Shown here one piece after another: positions 54,142 to 64,000 of a DNA stretch of 64,000 nt (its first letter is position 1; every line of letters begins with the position of its first letter). A program made the position numbers and the translations under genes. The stretch covers positions 1,674,001-1,738,000 of the forward strand of contig NZ_JIAC01000001.1 of assembly GCF_000687995.1 (NCBI RefSeq), in the 5' to 3' direction. The DNA comes from Selenomonas ruminantium AC2024. GTDB lineage: Bacteria; Bacillota; Negativicutes; Selenomonadales; Selenomonadaceae. Under the pieces are notes generated by a model, which was given only the letters and a program-made list of their open reading frames with translations, searched no databases and was not told the origin of the DNA.

Positions 54142-55248
54142 TTATTTTTTTCTATAAATATATGGGAAATAATATTGAAAGGCCGAGGGCAGACTGTATC
54201 TTTCGGCAAGTTCCTCTGGGGTGACCCAGTTGAAGGGCAGTTTGTCTTCTGCTGCTGAAAGGCCAGAGGCGGGAACAAGCTCCACCAGCCAGCCGGAAAG
54301 CTGCCATTCCACATGAGAGAAAACATGTTTGGCGGCGGGCAGGGCTTGCAATTTTTTTGCCAGCAGTCCGTGTTTCTGCAGCCATGTTTTCACATCCTTC
54401 GTGGACAATTTGCCCGGCAGGTTGGGAAATTCCCAGAGTCCCGCGAGCAGGCCCTTGGAAGGACGTTGATGGAGGGCGATGGCGTTGCCTTGTTTAAGCA
54501 GGAGAATGGTGTGTTTTTCCAGACGTCGCTGGCGGGGTGAACTTTTTAGGGGAAGTTCCTGTTCTATGCCATCGGCATGTGCTAGACAGATTCTTTCCAA
54601 GGGACAACAAGTGCAATGGGGCTCCCCGTTCGGCAGGCAAATGGTGGCGCCCAAATCCATAAAGGCCTGATTGAGGTCACCGGCAGTCTGTCCTGCCGGA
54701 TAATGTGGGGCAAGGGCCTGTTCCATGGCGGTCTTGACGGCGGGGATAGCGATATCGGCGGATGAGGCCAGCGTGCGGGAAAGTACCCGCAACACATTGC
54801 CATCCACTGCGGGCCTGGGCTGGCCAAAGGCAATGGAGCCGATGGCGCTGGCCGTGTAACGGCCAATGCCGGGCAGTTTCAGCAGCGTGTTGAAATCATC
54901 AGGGAGTTTACCATCATAATCTTCGGTGATGATGATCGCAGCTTTCTTGAGATTCCTTGCCCGTGAGTAGTAGCCCAGTCCCTGCCAAAGTTTCATAAGC
55001 CGTTCATCATCAACATGGGCCAGAGCTTCAATGGTGGGGAGTGCTTCAAGGAAGCGTTCATAATAGGGAATTACGGCGGTGGCTCTGGTCTGCTGCAGCA
55101 TGATTTCTGACAGCCAGGTATGGTAAGGTGTGGGAGAGGTACGCCAGGGCAGTTCCCTGTCACCGGCTTGTTGGTGGTACCAGCCTGGCAGTTCCTGCAG
55201 GATAGCGGGGATGATTTCCTGATGGGGGATGTTTATTTTTTGACGCAA
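54142..55248 (-). CDS. mutY: A/G-specific adenine glycosylase
   Basis: A 368-residue base-excision enzyme removing adenine opposite 8-oxoguanine. Catalytic Glu 48 is in SEIMLQQTRA, the helix-hairpin-helix is LLKLPGIGRYTASAI (122-136), the catalytic Asp 149 is in PAVDGN, and the 4Fe-4S cysteines follow the pattern C-x7-C-x2-C-x5-C in CLPNGEPHCTCCPLERIC. A NUDIX-like 8-oxoG recognition domain (LLLKQGNAIALHQR, LAGLWEFPNL) closes the protein. TTG 55248 has AAAGGA seven bases ahead, better than codons further upstream. Confidence 0.95.
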   Translation of the reverse strand: MRQKINIPHQEIIPAILQELPGWYHQQAGDRELPWRTSPTPYHTWLSEIMLQQTRATAVIPYYERFLEALPTIEALAHVDDERLMKLWQGLGYYSRARNLKKAAIIITEDYDGKLPDDFNTLLKLPGIGRYTASAIGSIAFGQPRPAVDGNVLRVLSRTLASSADIAIPAVKTAMEQALAPHYPAGQTAGDLNQAFMDLGATICLPNGEPHCTCCPLERICLAHADGIEQELPLKSSPRQRRLEKHTILLLKQGNAIALHQRPSKGLLAGLWEFPNLPGKLSTKDVKTWLQKHGLLAKKLQALPAAKHVFSHVEWQLSGWLVELVPASGLSAAEDKLPFNWVTPEELAERYSLPSAFQYYFPYIYRKK

Positions 55249-55495
55249 GATAAGGTCCTTTCTGCAGTGCGAAAATCTTTTAATAATGGGGCTAATTTTA
55301 TCATATGGGCCGCAAACTCTGCAAGAGACACTATTTGACATTAATTTTCGGAAAAAAGTAACAAGAAAATCTTTTTAATCTCTCGGTGTGGACAAAAGTG
55401 TAATATATGCATGATTACTTTTAGCCTGTGTTTGCTTATGGTGGAACAAAATGCAAAAAAACGACAAAAATGATTAAAAAAGTTACATAATGCTG

Positions 55496-55578
55496 TTGAC
55501 AAAAAACTTAATTCGCGCAATAATGTATACATATTTACAACATTACATGTTGAATGTACACGGTAATTGTGTTATGAT
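55496..55578 (+). promoter_or_regulatory. Two promoters and an operator-like palindrome before ilvN
   Basis: P1 has TTGACA at 55496-55501 with TAATGT at 55521-55526, a long 19-base spacer. P2 has TTGAAT at 55550-55555 and TATGAT at 55573-55578 with 17 bases. An inverted repeat CAACAT-TAC-ATGTTG (55538-55552) overlaps the P2 -35 box, and ATGTATACAT is at 55524-55533. I see no T-box or leader-peptide attenuator in the 369-base gap from 55249, which otherwise holds AT-rich sequence and an imperfect repeat at 55396-55424. Confidence 0.5.
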
Positions 55579-55617
55579 GTTTGCGTGTGATGTACGATTC
55601 CAGAGGGGGATTGCAGG

Positions 55618-57145
<1,528 letters not shown>

Positions 57146-57210
57146 GTCAAAACCTCTGTTTTAGCAGGAATATGTCCATTTAAGTCGAATGTTTTAATTA
57201 AACAGTTGTG

Positions 57211-57250
57211 AGAAGCCTTCCCCTTCCACCTAACGGGAAGGCTTTTCTTG
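57211..57250 (+). terminator. Hairpin between ilvC and leuC
   Basis: AGAAGCCTTCCC pairs with GGGAAGGCTTTTCT around an 11-base loop and is followed by TTG. It may give partial termination so that the ilvNC part is made more than the leu genes. Confidence 0.7.
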
Positions 57251-57272
57251 TAGATAACGGGAGAGTGAGAGC

Positions 57273-58535
57273 ATGGGTATGACGATGAGCGAGAAGATTC
57301 TCGCCAAACATGCAGGGCTGGAGCGCGTGGAAGCGGGACAGCTCGTGACCTGTAAGCTGGATATGGTGCTGGCCAACGATATTACGGCGCCACCGTCCAT
57401 TAAAATCTTTGAAAGCATAGGCCGTCCGGTCTTTGATAATGAAAAAATTGCTTTGGTGCCCGACCATTTCCAGCCGGCCAAGGATATCAAGTCCGCAGAA
57501 CTGGCAAAAATCGTGCGGGACTTTGCCGTCAAGCATAAGATTGTGCATTACTTTGAGCAGGGCCGTGTGGGTATTGAACATGTTATCCTGCCGGAACAGG
57601 GTATTGTGGCGCCGGGCATGCTGACCATTGGCGCAGATTCCCATACCTGCACCTATGGCGCAGTCAACGGTTTTGCCACGGGCGTGGGCTCCACGGATTT
57701 GGGGGCGGCCATGGCCACGGGCGAAGCCTGGTTCAAGGTGCCGCAGGCCATTAAGGTTGAACTTACGGGCTCGAAGCCTGCCGGTATCAGCGGCAAGGAT
57801 GTTATCCTGACGCTTATCGGTCAGATTGGCGTGGATGGTGCGCTTTATAAGTCGTTGGAATTTGCCGGCGAAGGCGTGAAATCGCTGACCATGACGGACA
57901 GGCTTACGATTTCCAATATGGCGATTGAGGCCGGCGGCAAGGCAGGTATCTTCCCCTATGATGAAATCACGGCGGAATATGTCAAAGAACGCGTAAAGAA
58001 ACCGTTTGAGCCGGTGGCTGCTGATGATGACGCCGTTTACTGTCAGGTCGTGAAAATTGACTTGTCAACTTTGAAACCGGTTGTGGCCTTCCCGCATCTG
58101 CCGGGCAATACTAAGCGGGTTGAGGATATCAAAGAGCCGATTGCCATTCAGCAGGTGATTATCGGTTCCTGCACCAATGGCCGTCTGGAAGATTTGCAGA
58201 TTGCCGCGGAAGTATTCAAGGGCCATAAGGTCGCTGATGGTGTGCGCTGCATTGTGATTCCCGGCAGCCCTGCCGTATATAAAGAAGCCATGAAGCGTGG
58301 CTATATTGATACCTTTATCGATGCCGATTGTGCGGTATCCACACCAACTTGCGGGCCGTGCCTGGGCGGTTATATGGGTATTATGGCGGCAGGCGAGAAA
58401 TGCGTTTCCACCACCAACCGCAATTTCCGTGGCCGCATGGGTCATGTGGATAGTGAAGTTTACTTAGCTGGCCCTCATGTGGCGGCGGCAAGTGCAATCT
58501 TGGGCAGAATTGCCACGGCAGAGGAGGTACAGTGA
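57273..58535 (+). CDS. leuC: 3-isopropylmalate dehydratase large subunit
   Basis: A 420-residue aconitase-family subunit of the shorter, separate type that pairs with a small LeuD. Cluster cysteines are in [10 protein letters not shown] near 113-122, IGSCTNGRL near 292-300 and PTCGPCLGG near 350-358. GGGAG nine bases upstream favours ATG 57273, though Met codons at 57279 and 57285 are in frame. TTGACTTGTCAA occurs in the coding region at 58057-58068. Confidence 0.95.
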   Translation: MGMTMSEKILAKHAGLERVEAGQLVTCKLDMVLANDITAPPSIKIFESIGRPVFDNEKIALVPDHFQPAKDIKSAELAKIVRDFAVKHKIVHYFEQGRVGIEHVILPEQGIVAPGMLTIGADSHTCTYGAVNGFATGVGSTDLGAAMATGEAWFKVPQAIKVELTGSKPAGISGKDVILTLIGQIGVDGALYKSLEFAGEGVKSLTMTDRLTISNMAIEAGGKAGIFPYDEITAEYVKERVKKPFEPVAADDDAVYCQVVKIDLSTLKPVVAFPHLPGNTKRVEDIKEPIAIQQVIIGSCTNGRLEDLQIAAEVFKGHKVADGVRCIVIPGSPAVYKEAMKRGYIDTFIDADCAVSTPTCGPCLGGYMGIMAAGEKCVSTTNRNFRGRMGHVDSEVYLAGPHVAAASAILGRIATAEEVQ

Positions 58536-59023
58536 TGAAGTTAGAAGGAAAAGTTTGGCGTTATGGGGATAATATTGATACCGACGTCATTATCCCCGCA
58601 AGATACTTGAATACTTTTGACCCCAAGGAACTGGCTAGCCACTGCATGGTGGATATTGACGAAAGTTTTGCGGGTAACGTACAGGAAGGCGATATCATGG
58701 TCGGCGGCCGCAACTTTGGCTGCGGCTCCTCTCGTGAACATGCACCGGTAGCCATCAAAGCCAGCGGCATTCCCGTGGTCATTGCGGCCAGCTTTGCGCG
58801 GATTTTCTACCGCAATGGTATCAATATCGGCCTGCCGCTGCTCGAAATCGGTGATGATGTGGAAAAGATTCACGCTGATGACAAGTTGCAGGTGGATGTG
58901 ACGACGGGCGAAATCAAGAACTTCACCACGGGTGATGTGTTCCATGCCCATCCTCTGCCGGGCTTTGTGCAGGAGATTGCCGAGGCGGGCGGTCTGATTG
59001 AATACATCAAAAAGAAAGGATAA
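58535..59023 (+). CDS. leuD: 3-isopropylmalate dehydratase small subunit
   Basis: A 162-residue swivel-domain subunit. The signature [14 protein letters not shown] is near residues 10-23 and [20 protein letters not shown] near 53-72. ATG 58535 overlaps the leuC stop by one base and follows GAGGAGG. With LeuC it isomerises 2-isopropylmalate to 3-isopropylmalate. Confidence 0.95.
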   Translation: MKLEGKVWRYGDNIDTDVIIPARYLNTFDPKELASHCMVDIDESFAGNVQEGDIMVGGRNFGCGSSREHAPVAIKASGIPVVIAASFARIFYRNGINIGLPLLEIGDDVEKIHADDKLQVDVTTGEIKNFTTGDVFHAHPLPGFVQEIAEAGGLIEYIKKKG

Positions 59024-59035
59024 GTGTGGTTACTT

Positions 59036-60103
59036 ATGGCATATAATATTACGGTTATTCCCGGTGACGGCATTGGCAAGGAAATCACCGATGGTGCTGT
59101 GGAAGTGCTGAAAGCTGCCGATAAGAAATTCGGTTTGGGACTGAACTTTGCTTACCATGATGCCGGCGGAACGGCTTATGATAAATTCGGCACCCCTCTG
59201 CCGCAGGAAACCATTGATGCCTGCAAGGCGTCAGACGGCGTACTGTTCGGCGCTGTGGGCGGCGATAAATGGGATAAGGTAGACCCGGCTAAGCGCCCGG
59301 AAAAGGCCATTTTGGGCTTGCGCAAGGAATTGGGGCTTTATGCCAATCTGCGTCCGGTCAAGGTAGCCGATGCCCTGATTGAGTATTCGCCGTTAAAGCC
59401 GGAACTCGTGCGCGGGGCAGACCTCGTTATCGTCCGCGAACTTATCGGTGGTATTTACTTCGGTGAGAAGTGCGAATCCGAACAGCATAATGGCGTAGAG
59501 CGTGCCTGGGATTTGGAAAATTATTCCGTACCCGAAGTGGAACGCATTGCTAAACTTGCCTTTGAAACGGCGAAACTGCGCCGTGGCAAGGTGACGTCCG
59601 TTGACAAGTCAAATGTGCTGGCGACTTCCCGCCTCTGGCGCAGAACGGTCGAAAAAGTAGCTAAAGATTATCCGGAAGTGGTGTGCAACAATCTCTATGT
59701 GGATAACTGCGCTATGCAGATTGCCGTAAAGCCGACGCAGTTTGATGTTATCGTGACGGGCAATCTCTTTGGCGATATTCTTTCCGATGAAGCGGCTGTG
59801 GTCGGCGGTTCCATCGGCATGCTGCCTTCGGCCTCCATCGGCGAATGTACGAGTCTTTACGAGCCGATTCATGGCAGCGCGCCGGATATTGCGGGCAAGG
59901 GCATTGCCAATCCGATTGGCACGATTCTGTCGGCGGCCATGCTGCTCAGGTATTCCCTGCATGAGGAAGCCGCAGCCGATGCCATTGAAGCAGCTGTGGA
60001 CAAGGCGCTTGCCGAAGGTTATCGCACGCCGGATTTGTGGAAGGACGGCTTTACCAAGGTCAATACTTCTGAAATGACCAAAATCATCAGCGAGAGGGTG
60101 TAA
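59036..60103 (+). CDS. leuB: 3-isopropylmalate dehydrogenase
   Basis: A 355-residue NAD enzyme of the isocitrate dehydrogenase family. PGDGIGKEIT is near residues 9-18, the substrate site LRKELGLYANLRPV near 92-105, VDKSNVLATSRLWR with the catalytic Lys near 190, and GSAPDIAGKGIANPIGTILS near 280. ATG 59036 is the normal N-terminus; an in-frame GTG lies four codons earlier. TTGACAAGTCAA in 59601-59612 encodes part of VDKSN. Confidence 0.96.
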   Translation: MAYNITVIPGDGIGKEITDGAVEVLKAADKKFGLGLNFAYHDAGGTAYDKFGTPLPQETIDACKASDGVLFGAVGGDKWDKVDPAKRPEKAILGLRKELGLYANLRPVKVADALIEYSPLKPELVRGADLVIVRELIGGIYFGEKCESEQHNGVERAWDLENYSVPEVERIAKLAFETAKLRRGKVTSVDKSNVLATSRLWRRTVEKVAKDYPEVVCNNLYVDNCAMQIAVKPTQFDVIVTGNLFGDILSDEAAVVGGSIGMLPSASIGECTSLYEPIHGSAPDIAGKGIANPIGTILSAAMLLRYSLHEEAAADAIEAAVDKALAEGYRTPDLWKDGFTKVNTSEMTKIISERV

Positions 60104-60105
60104 TT

Positions 60106-61770
60106 ATGAACGGAGCACAGGCAGTCGTAGCATGTTTAAAAGAACAGGGCGTCGATACGGTGTTTGGCTATCCCGGGGGGATGATTCTGCCTTTATACGA
60201 CGCTTTATATGATAGCAAGGAGATAAAGCAGGTTCTCGTGACCCACGAGCAAAATGCCGCCCACGCCGCTGACGGCTATGCCCGTGCTTCGGGAAAAGTT
60301 GGCGTCTGTATCGCAACTTCCGGCCCGGGGGCTACGAACCTTGTGACAGGTCTGGCCACGGCCTTTATGGATTCCATTCCCGTGGTGGCCATTACCGGAC
60401 AGGTGGACACGGCGCTGCTGGGCCGCGACGCCTTTCAGGAAACGGATATTCTCGACGTGACCATGCCGATTACCAAGCACAACTACAAGGTAAAAGATGC
60501 CAAAATTCTGGTGGACACGATAAGAGAAGCCTTTGCCCTGGCAAAAAAAGGCCGTCCCGGCCCGGTGCTTGTGGATGTGCCGCGGGATTTGTTCTTTGAG
60601 GAAGTCACCTGGAAGGACGCTGCAGAACAACCGAAAAAAATGGGCAAGCCGGATGCAGATTTCCTGATTTGTGCCGCCGAAGCCGCTCAGGAAATCGTCA
60701 AGGCACAGAAACCGGTGGTCATTGTCGGTGGAGGTGTGATTTCTGCTGGAACCACGGCTGAAGTTACAGCTTTTGTGGAAAAGTACCATCTGCCGGTGGC
60801 CCATACCCTCATGGGCCTTGGGGCAATCCCCAGAGAACATCCGCAGTCCTTGGGGTTTGCGGGGATGCACGGCGAAAAGGCCGCCAATCACGCCATTGCG
60901 GCGGCGGATTTAATCATTGCCATTGGCAGCCGCTTCGGCGACCGCCAGACGGGCAATGTCAAGAAGTACACGCAGGATACGAAATTTATCCATATCGATA
61001 TTGACCCTGCGGAAATTGATAAGAACATCGGCAACAGCCTGGGGCTGGCTGGCGATATGAAGGTTATTTTGAACCTGTTGATGAAGCAGGAGGCCACGGG
61101 GAATCTGGACGAATGGTGGCAGCAGATTCAGGGCTGGCAGGAAACTTATGATTATGACTACCATGTGAACCGGCTGACGGTTCCCTGGGCTTTGCATCAG
61201 GTGGCAAAAAACACCAAGGGCAAGCCCTATGCCTTTGCAACTGATGTAGGTCAGCATCAGATGTGGGCGGCTCTGCATTTGCGCATTGAAGAACCGCGCA
61301 CCTGGCTGACTTCGGGCGGTCTCGGGACGATGGGCTTTGGCCTGCCGGCGGCGATGGGGGCGCAGATGTACTATGGCGCGAGCCGTCGCGTTATCCATGT
61401 GGCCGGTGACGGCGGCATCAAGATGACGGGTAATGAGTTTTATACCATCGCCCGCCTGCAGCTGCCGGTGATTTCGCTGATTGTCAACAACACCAGCTTG
61501 GGCATGATTCGCCAGTTGCAGAAGGTCATGTATAAGGAAAGATATATCGCCTGTGAATTTGACTATCAGATGGATTATGCCGCCTATGCCGGAAGTTTTG
61601 GCATCAAGGCAGAAACGGTTTCCACTCAGGAGGAATTTGCCGAAGCCCTGAACCGAGCTTTGGAGGACAAAGACCATCCGCGGGTCATCGTGCTCAATGT
61701 ATGGCGCAGCTTCGTAGAGCCTATGATAAAGGGCGGGGCGCGCATTGATGAGTTTGTAGAATTTAAGTAA
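60106..61770 (+). CDS. ilvB: Acetolactate synthase large (catalytic) subunit
   Basis: A 554-residue thiamine-diphosphate enzyme making acetolactate from pyruvate. The catalytic Glu is in VTHEQNAAHAADGYARASG near residue 47, the FAD-region QETDILDVTMPITKHNYKV near 110-128, and the thiamine-diphosphate motif is GDGGIKMTGNEF ending in NN (VNNTSLGMI) near 430-460. ATG 60106 starts two bases after the leuB stop. Being last in the operon, it is far from ilvN, which is an unusual order. Confidence 0.93.
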   Translation: MNGAQAVVACLKEQGVDTVFGYPGGMILPLYDALYDSKEIKQVLVTHEQNAAHAADGYARASGKVGVCIATSGPGATNLVTGLATAFMDSIPVVAITGQVDTALLGRDAFQETDILDVTMPITKHNYKVKDAKILVDTIREAFALAKKGRPGPVLVDVPRDLFFEEVTWKDAAEQPKKMGKPDADFLICAAEAAQEIVKAQKPVVIVGGGVISAGTTAEVTAFVEKYHLPVAHTLMGLGAIPREHPQSLGFAGMHGEKAANHAIAAADLIIAIGSRFGDRQTGNVKKYTQDTKFIHIDIDPAEIDKNIGNSLGLAGDMKVILNLLMKQEATGNLDEWWQQIQGWQETYDYDYHVNRLTVPWALHQVAKNTKGKPYAFATDVGQHQMWAALHLRIEEPRTWLTSGGLGTMGFGLPAAMGAQMYYGASRRVIHVAGDGGIKMTGNEFYTIARLQLPVISLIVNNTSLGMIRQLQKVMYKERYIACEFDYQMDYAAYAGSFGIKAETVSTQEEFAEALNRALEDKDHPRVIVLNVWRSFVEPMIKGGARIDEFVEFK

Positions 61771-61776
61771 GTTTCC

Positions 61777-61816
61777 AAGAGGAGCTTGCCGCTTAATCGG
61801 CAGGTTCCTTTTTTAC
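61777..61816 (+). terminator. Terminator of the ilv-leu operon
   Basis: GGAGCTTGCCG pairs with CGGCAGGTTCC (G-T pairs) around a short loop, followed by TTTTTT. Confidence 0.75.
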
Positions 61817-61901
61817 TTGCTTTCCTTGACAGGCGGCTCTTGCTTTTTTAGGCAAAATGATGGAAAATATACATACATGACAAGCGGAGGTACAACAGAG
61901 C

Positions 61902-62315
61902 ATGAAAGTAAATTTAAAGGAACTGGCCAAGGCGCTCGCCCAGTCGGACATGCACCAGGGCTATATCGATATTGAAAGCGGCAGAGTCATCCTCATGCAG
62001 GATGATTTGGGCGAGGAGGAAGCCCTTAATCATGTCTTTGAGATTGAGGACGATTGGGAGCATTACATTCCGCTGCCCAATGCCGTGGACAGCGAGGAAC
62101 ACAATCTGATGGAAAGTTTCGCCGCTGCCCAGCGGGAGGATGTGAAGGAGCGCCTGCAGGACATTCTGCAGAAGTCTGGCGCCCAGCTCAAATTCCGCCA
62201 GCAGATTAAACATCTGCTGTTAAAGCCGGCCTGGGAGAAGTTCCAGCAGGAATACTTCATCAATGTGGCCCGGGACTATTGCGAAGAAAATGATTTGGAG
62301 TATGAGGAACAATGA
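61902..62315 (+). CDS. UPF0158 family protein
   Basis: A 137-residue acidic soluble protein matching the UPF0158 pattern: an N-terminal helix (LKELAKALAQSD), GYIDIESGRVILM, then YIPLPN and a C-terminal stretch WEKFQQEYFINVARDYCEENDLEY. Function unknown. ATG 61902 follows CGGAGG-like sequence. A TTGACA box at 61826-61831 may be its -35, though the -10 is weak. The stop overlaps the next gene. Confidence 0.8.
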   Translation: MKVNLKELAKALAQSDMHQGYIDIESGRVILMQDDLGEEEALNHVFEIEDDWEHYIPLPNAVDSEEHNLMESFAAAQREDVKERLQDILQKSGAQLKFRQQIKHLLLKPAWEKFQQEYFINVARDYCEENDLEYEEQ

Positions 62316-62794
62316 CAGTAATGGTACAATGTTACGGGATTTTTTGGCTGATGACTTCCATTGCTTCTTTGAAGATGGTGATGGACCGGCTGGGTTCTGC
62401 TGAGGATGATGAAGTGCAGAAGGAACAGCGGGATGAACTGGAAGCCATGGGCAAGATGTTTTCCGGGGAATTTATCAGCCGCATGTTCATCATGATTGGG
62501 GCATTGCTGCTGGTCTTTGACTGCGTGGGACTTTTTCTTGCCTATCAGTATGTGGAATTTCGTCCCTGGCAGCTGGCCGTGTTCTATATTTCCATTGCGG
62601 CTTTGACCGGGGACCTGGCGCATAATATTTACCGTTACAGGGGCCTGCGGGCGGAAGGTGCCGATGTGTCTGCCATTTTGACAGAAAGCATTGATGACCT
62701 GACTTCCGGCTGGAATATCCTGACCTTGATTGCCATTGGTGGCAAATTGATTTTAGGGGTGCTTTTGGTACTTTGGACGGTGTTTCCGTACTAA
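62312..62794 (+). CDS. Uncharacterised membrane protein
   Basis: A 160-residue protein with three to four hydrophobic spans (residues about 6-22, 51-72, 83-100, 137-158) and charged loops. ATG 62312 overlaps the UPF0158 stop (ATGA), implying coupled translation. I do not recognise it. Confidence 0.6.
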   Translation: MTVMVQCYGIFWLMTSIASLKMVMDRLGSAEDDEVQKEQRDELEAMGKMFSGEFISRMFIMIGALLLVFDCVGLFLAYQYVEFRPWQLAVFYISIAALTGDLAHNIYRYRGLRAEGADVSAILTESIDDLTSGWNILTLIAIGGKLILGVLLVLWTVFPY

Positions 62795-62860
62795 ATTAGT
62801 AGGAATTATGGCTGAAATGTGGTATCATATAAGATAGTAAACATATCAGGGGGGATTCTC

Positions 62861-63115
62861 ATGGTTAGTGAAGAAACTATGATGTTTAAGATGGGCGGCG
62901 AGGAAAACAAAGCCGAGACGATAATCCGTCAGGCCAGTGCTGCCATGGAAGAAAAGGGCTATAACCCCGTCAATCAGCTGGTAGGCTACCTGCTGTCCGG
63001 CGACCCGGCCTATGTGACCAGCTACAAGGAGGCCCGGAGCCTTATCCGCAAGCTGGAACGAGATGAATTGTTGGAGGAACTGGTACGTTCCTATTTGGAG
63101 AAACTTAAAGCATGA
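62861..63115 (+). CDS. ireB: IreB-family regulatory phosphoprotein (UPF0297)
   Basis: An 84-residue protein with the hallmark [23 protein letters not shown] and the N-terminal phospho-Thr region ETMMFKMG that is targeted by the PASTA kinase IreK in enterococci. GGGGGA precedes ATG 62861; an in-frame start at 62819 is not needed. Its stop overlaps ruvX, the standard Firmicute order ireB-ruvX-DUF1292. Confidence 0.92.
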   Translation: MVSEETMMFKMGGEENKAETIIRQASAAMEEKGYNPVNQLVGYLLSGDPAYVTSYKEARSLIRKLERDELLEELVRSYLEKLKA

Positions 63116-63528
63116 AACGATATATGTCCTTAGACATTGGTGACCGTACGGTGGGGATTGCCGTAAGTGATTTGCTGGGCCTCACGGCTCAGGGCGTGGA
63201 GACCATCCGCCGGGGAGAACTGGAAGATGACCTCAACCGCCTCGATGAACTCATTGCGCAGTACGAAGTGGATGAACTCGTATCCGGTTATCCCAAGAAT
63301 ATGAACGGCACGGAAGGGGAACGCTGCCAGATTGTGAAGGATTTTATGGCAGAGGTTTCCAAGCGTCACCCGGATTTGCCCGTGCATTTCTGGGATGAGC
63401 GTCTTTCCACTGTGGCGGCCACCCGTTCTCTTATTGAAGCGGACGTGTCCCGCAAGAAGCGGCGCAAGGTCATCGACAAGATGGCAGCAGTATTTATCTT
63501 GCAGGGCTGGCTTGACAGTCTTCATTAA
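63112..63528 (+). CDS. ruvX: Putative Holliday junction resolvase, RuvX/YqgF
   Basis: A 138-residue RNase H-fold protein. [14 protein letters not shown] near residues 5-18 holds the first catalytic Asp, [13 protein letters not shown] near 62-74 the substrate loop, and [14 protein letters not shown] near 93-106 the later acids. The family is thought to process 16S rRNA or Holliday junctions. ATG 63112 overlaps the ireB stop. Confidence 0.93.
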   Translation: MKRYMSLDIGDRTVGIAVSDLLGLTAQGVETIRRGELEDDLNRLDELIAQYEVDELVSGYPKNMNGTEGERCQIVKDFMAEVSKRHPDLPVHFWDERLSTVAATRSLIEADVSRKKRRKVIDKMAAVFILQGWLDSLH

Positions 63529-63573
63529 GATAGGATAGAATGAATTATTGAATAAATTATCGAGGTGAATCAA

Positions 63574-63903
63574 ATGGCTAAAAAAGAAGATATGCAGGAA
63601 GAAGAAGGCGTTGTTGTTGTCATGACCGATGAGGACGGCAACGAATACTATTACGAGGAAGAAATGATTATCCCCGTAGGCGACGAGAAATATGCTCTCT
63701 TAATTGGCATTCATAACGACGAAGATGGTCATGACCACTGCGGTTGTGGCTGTGGCTGCGAAGATGAGGAAGAAGATGTCATCATCGCCAAAATCGTCAA
63801 GGGTGCTGACGGCGAAGACGAGTACGTGGAGCCCACCGATGAGGAATTCGAGGCGGTACAGAAAGCCTACGATGCTCTGGTTGAAGAATCGGAACAAGAG
63901 TAA
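63574..63903 (+). CDS. DUF1292 protein with His/Cys-rich insert
   Basis: A 109-residue, very acidic protein of the DUF1292 family, which follows ruvX in many Firmicutes. It has an unusual stretch HDHCGCGCGC between acidic runs (residues about 51-60) that could bind metal. GAGGTGA precedes ATG 63574; the GTG at 63565 overlaps that site. Function unknown. Confidence 0.85.
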   Translation: MAKKEDMQEEEGVVVVMTDEDGNEYYYEEEMIIPVGDEKYALLIGIHNDEDGHDHCGCGCGCEDEEEDVIIAKIVKGADGEDEYVEPTDEEFEAVQKAYDALVEESEQE

Positions 63904-63908
63904 ATAGG

Positions 63909-63946
63909 TAGGAACTGCCATTCAGTTTGCGGATGGCAGTTTTTAT
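63909..63946 (+). terminator. Terminator after the DUF1292 gene
   Basis: AACTGCCATTC pairs with GGATGGCAGTT around a short loop and is followed by TTTATTTTG. Confidence 0.75.
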
Positions 63947-63978
63947 TTTGCCAAAAAAAGAAGACAGGAGATGTTGGC

Positions 63979-64000
63979 GTGGGGGATTTGCTTGCCAAAA
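63979..64000 (+). CDS. Start of a further gene (cut by window end)
   Basis: GTG 63979 has AGGAG (63966-63970) eight bases ahead and opens MGDLLAK to the window edge. The product cannot be judged from seven codons. An ATG at 63971 is out of this frame and too close to the ribosome site. Confidence 0.45.

Noticed and set aside
55249-55617. T-box or leader-peptide attenuator before ilvN
   Set aside because: No specifier stem, no T-box consensus and no run of branched-chain codons before a terminator.

Overview
The window looks like chromosomal DNA of an anaerobic, low-to-mid GC member of the Firmicutes, most likely a Negativicute of the Selenomonas type. This is an inference from gene content: gatCAB as a tight operon, IreB-ruvX-DUF1292 in Firmicute order, a PyrK/PyrD type 1B pair, many GTG/TTG starts with strong GGAGG-type ribosome sites, and anaerobe proteins (EFR1-type flavodoxin/ferredoxin, DUF2284, a CD1871A-type CXXC peptide). 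I see no rRNA, tRNA, CRISPR array or complete insertion sequence.

Layout. 1-10116: a surface-polysaccharide locus on the plus strand: a cut-off sugar epimerase, a sugar nucleotidyltransferase, an unusual flippase-like/kinase fusion, a HAD phosphatase, an acyltransferase-3 protein carrying a (AGCAG)9 tract that sets its reading frame, GtrA, a large membrane protein, then glf, galU and galE for UDP-galactopyranose and galactofuranose. 10267-19600: housekeeping genes priA, gatCAB, a gph-type phosphatase and rlmD, with a frame-damaged Rpn-type nuclease and a decayed partial duplicate between priA and gatC. 19844-24622: an accessory patch of small redox and regulatory genes, a peptidase-like pseudogene, an acetyltransferase, and a divergent region with two terminator-like hairpins. 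24736-26808: a solute symporter and an HD-domain protein. 27034-31494: an arabinoside-use cassette made of a divergent AraC regulator, a GPH symporter and a GH127 beta-L-arabinofuranosidase. 31568-36351: a lone VirB11-like ATPase, a four-gene thioredoxin/CXXC-peptide/ferredoxin/secreted-peptide cassette, a UvrD-like helicase and a small cationic peptide gene. 36679-42009: mutarotase, alanine dehydrogenase, small proteins, a solitary JetD-like (DUF3322/DUF2220) protein and an AlkD-like repair protein.

42022-51972 is a complete pyrimidine operon (pyrB-pyrC-carA-carB-pyrK-pyrD-pyrF-pyrE, bicarbonate to UMP) behind a terminator-containing leader. 52004-55248, on the minus strand, holds a soluble FIST-domain chemoreceptor-like protein and mutY. 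55496-61816 is a branched-chain amino-acid operon (ilvN-ilvC-leuC-leuD-leuB-ilvB) in which the two acetolactate synthase subunits lie at opposite ends. The window closes with UPF0158, a membrane protein, ireB, ruvX, a DUF1292 protein and the start of one further gene.

The observations I consider most worth following are (1) the pentanucleotide repeat that can switch the acyltransferase on and off, and (2) a recurrent palindrome, TTGACATGTCAA and close relatives, found in gene leaders and inside genes far more often than chance would give. The latter includes three copies in front of an unrecognised gene and two inside the adjacent JetD-like gene.
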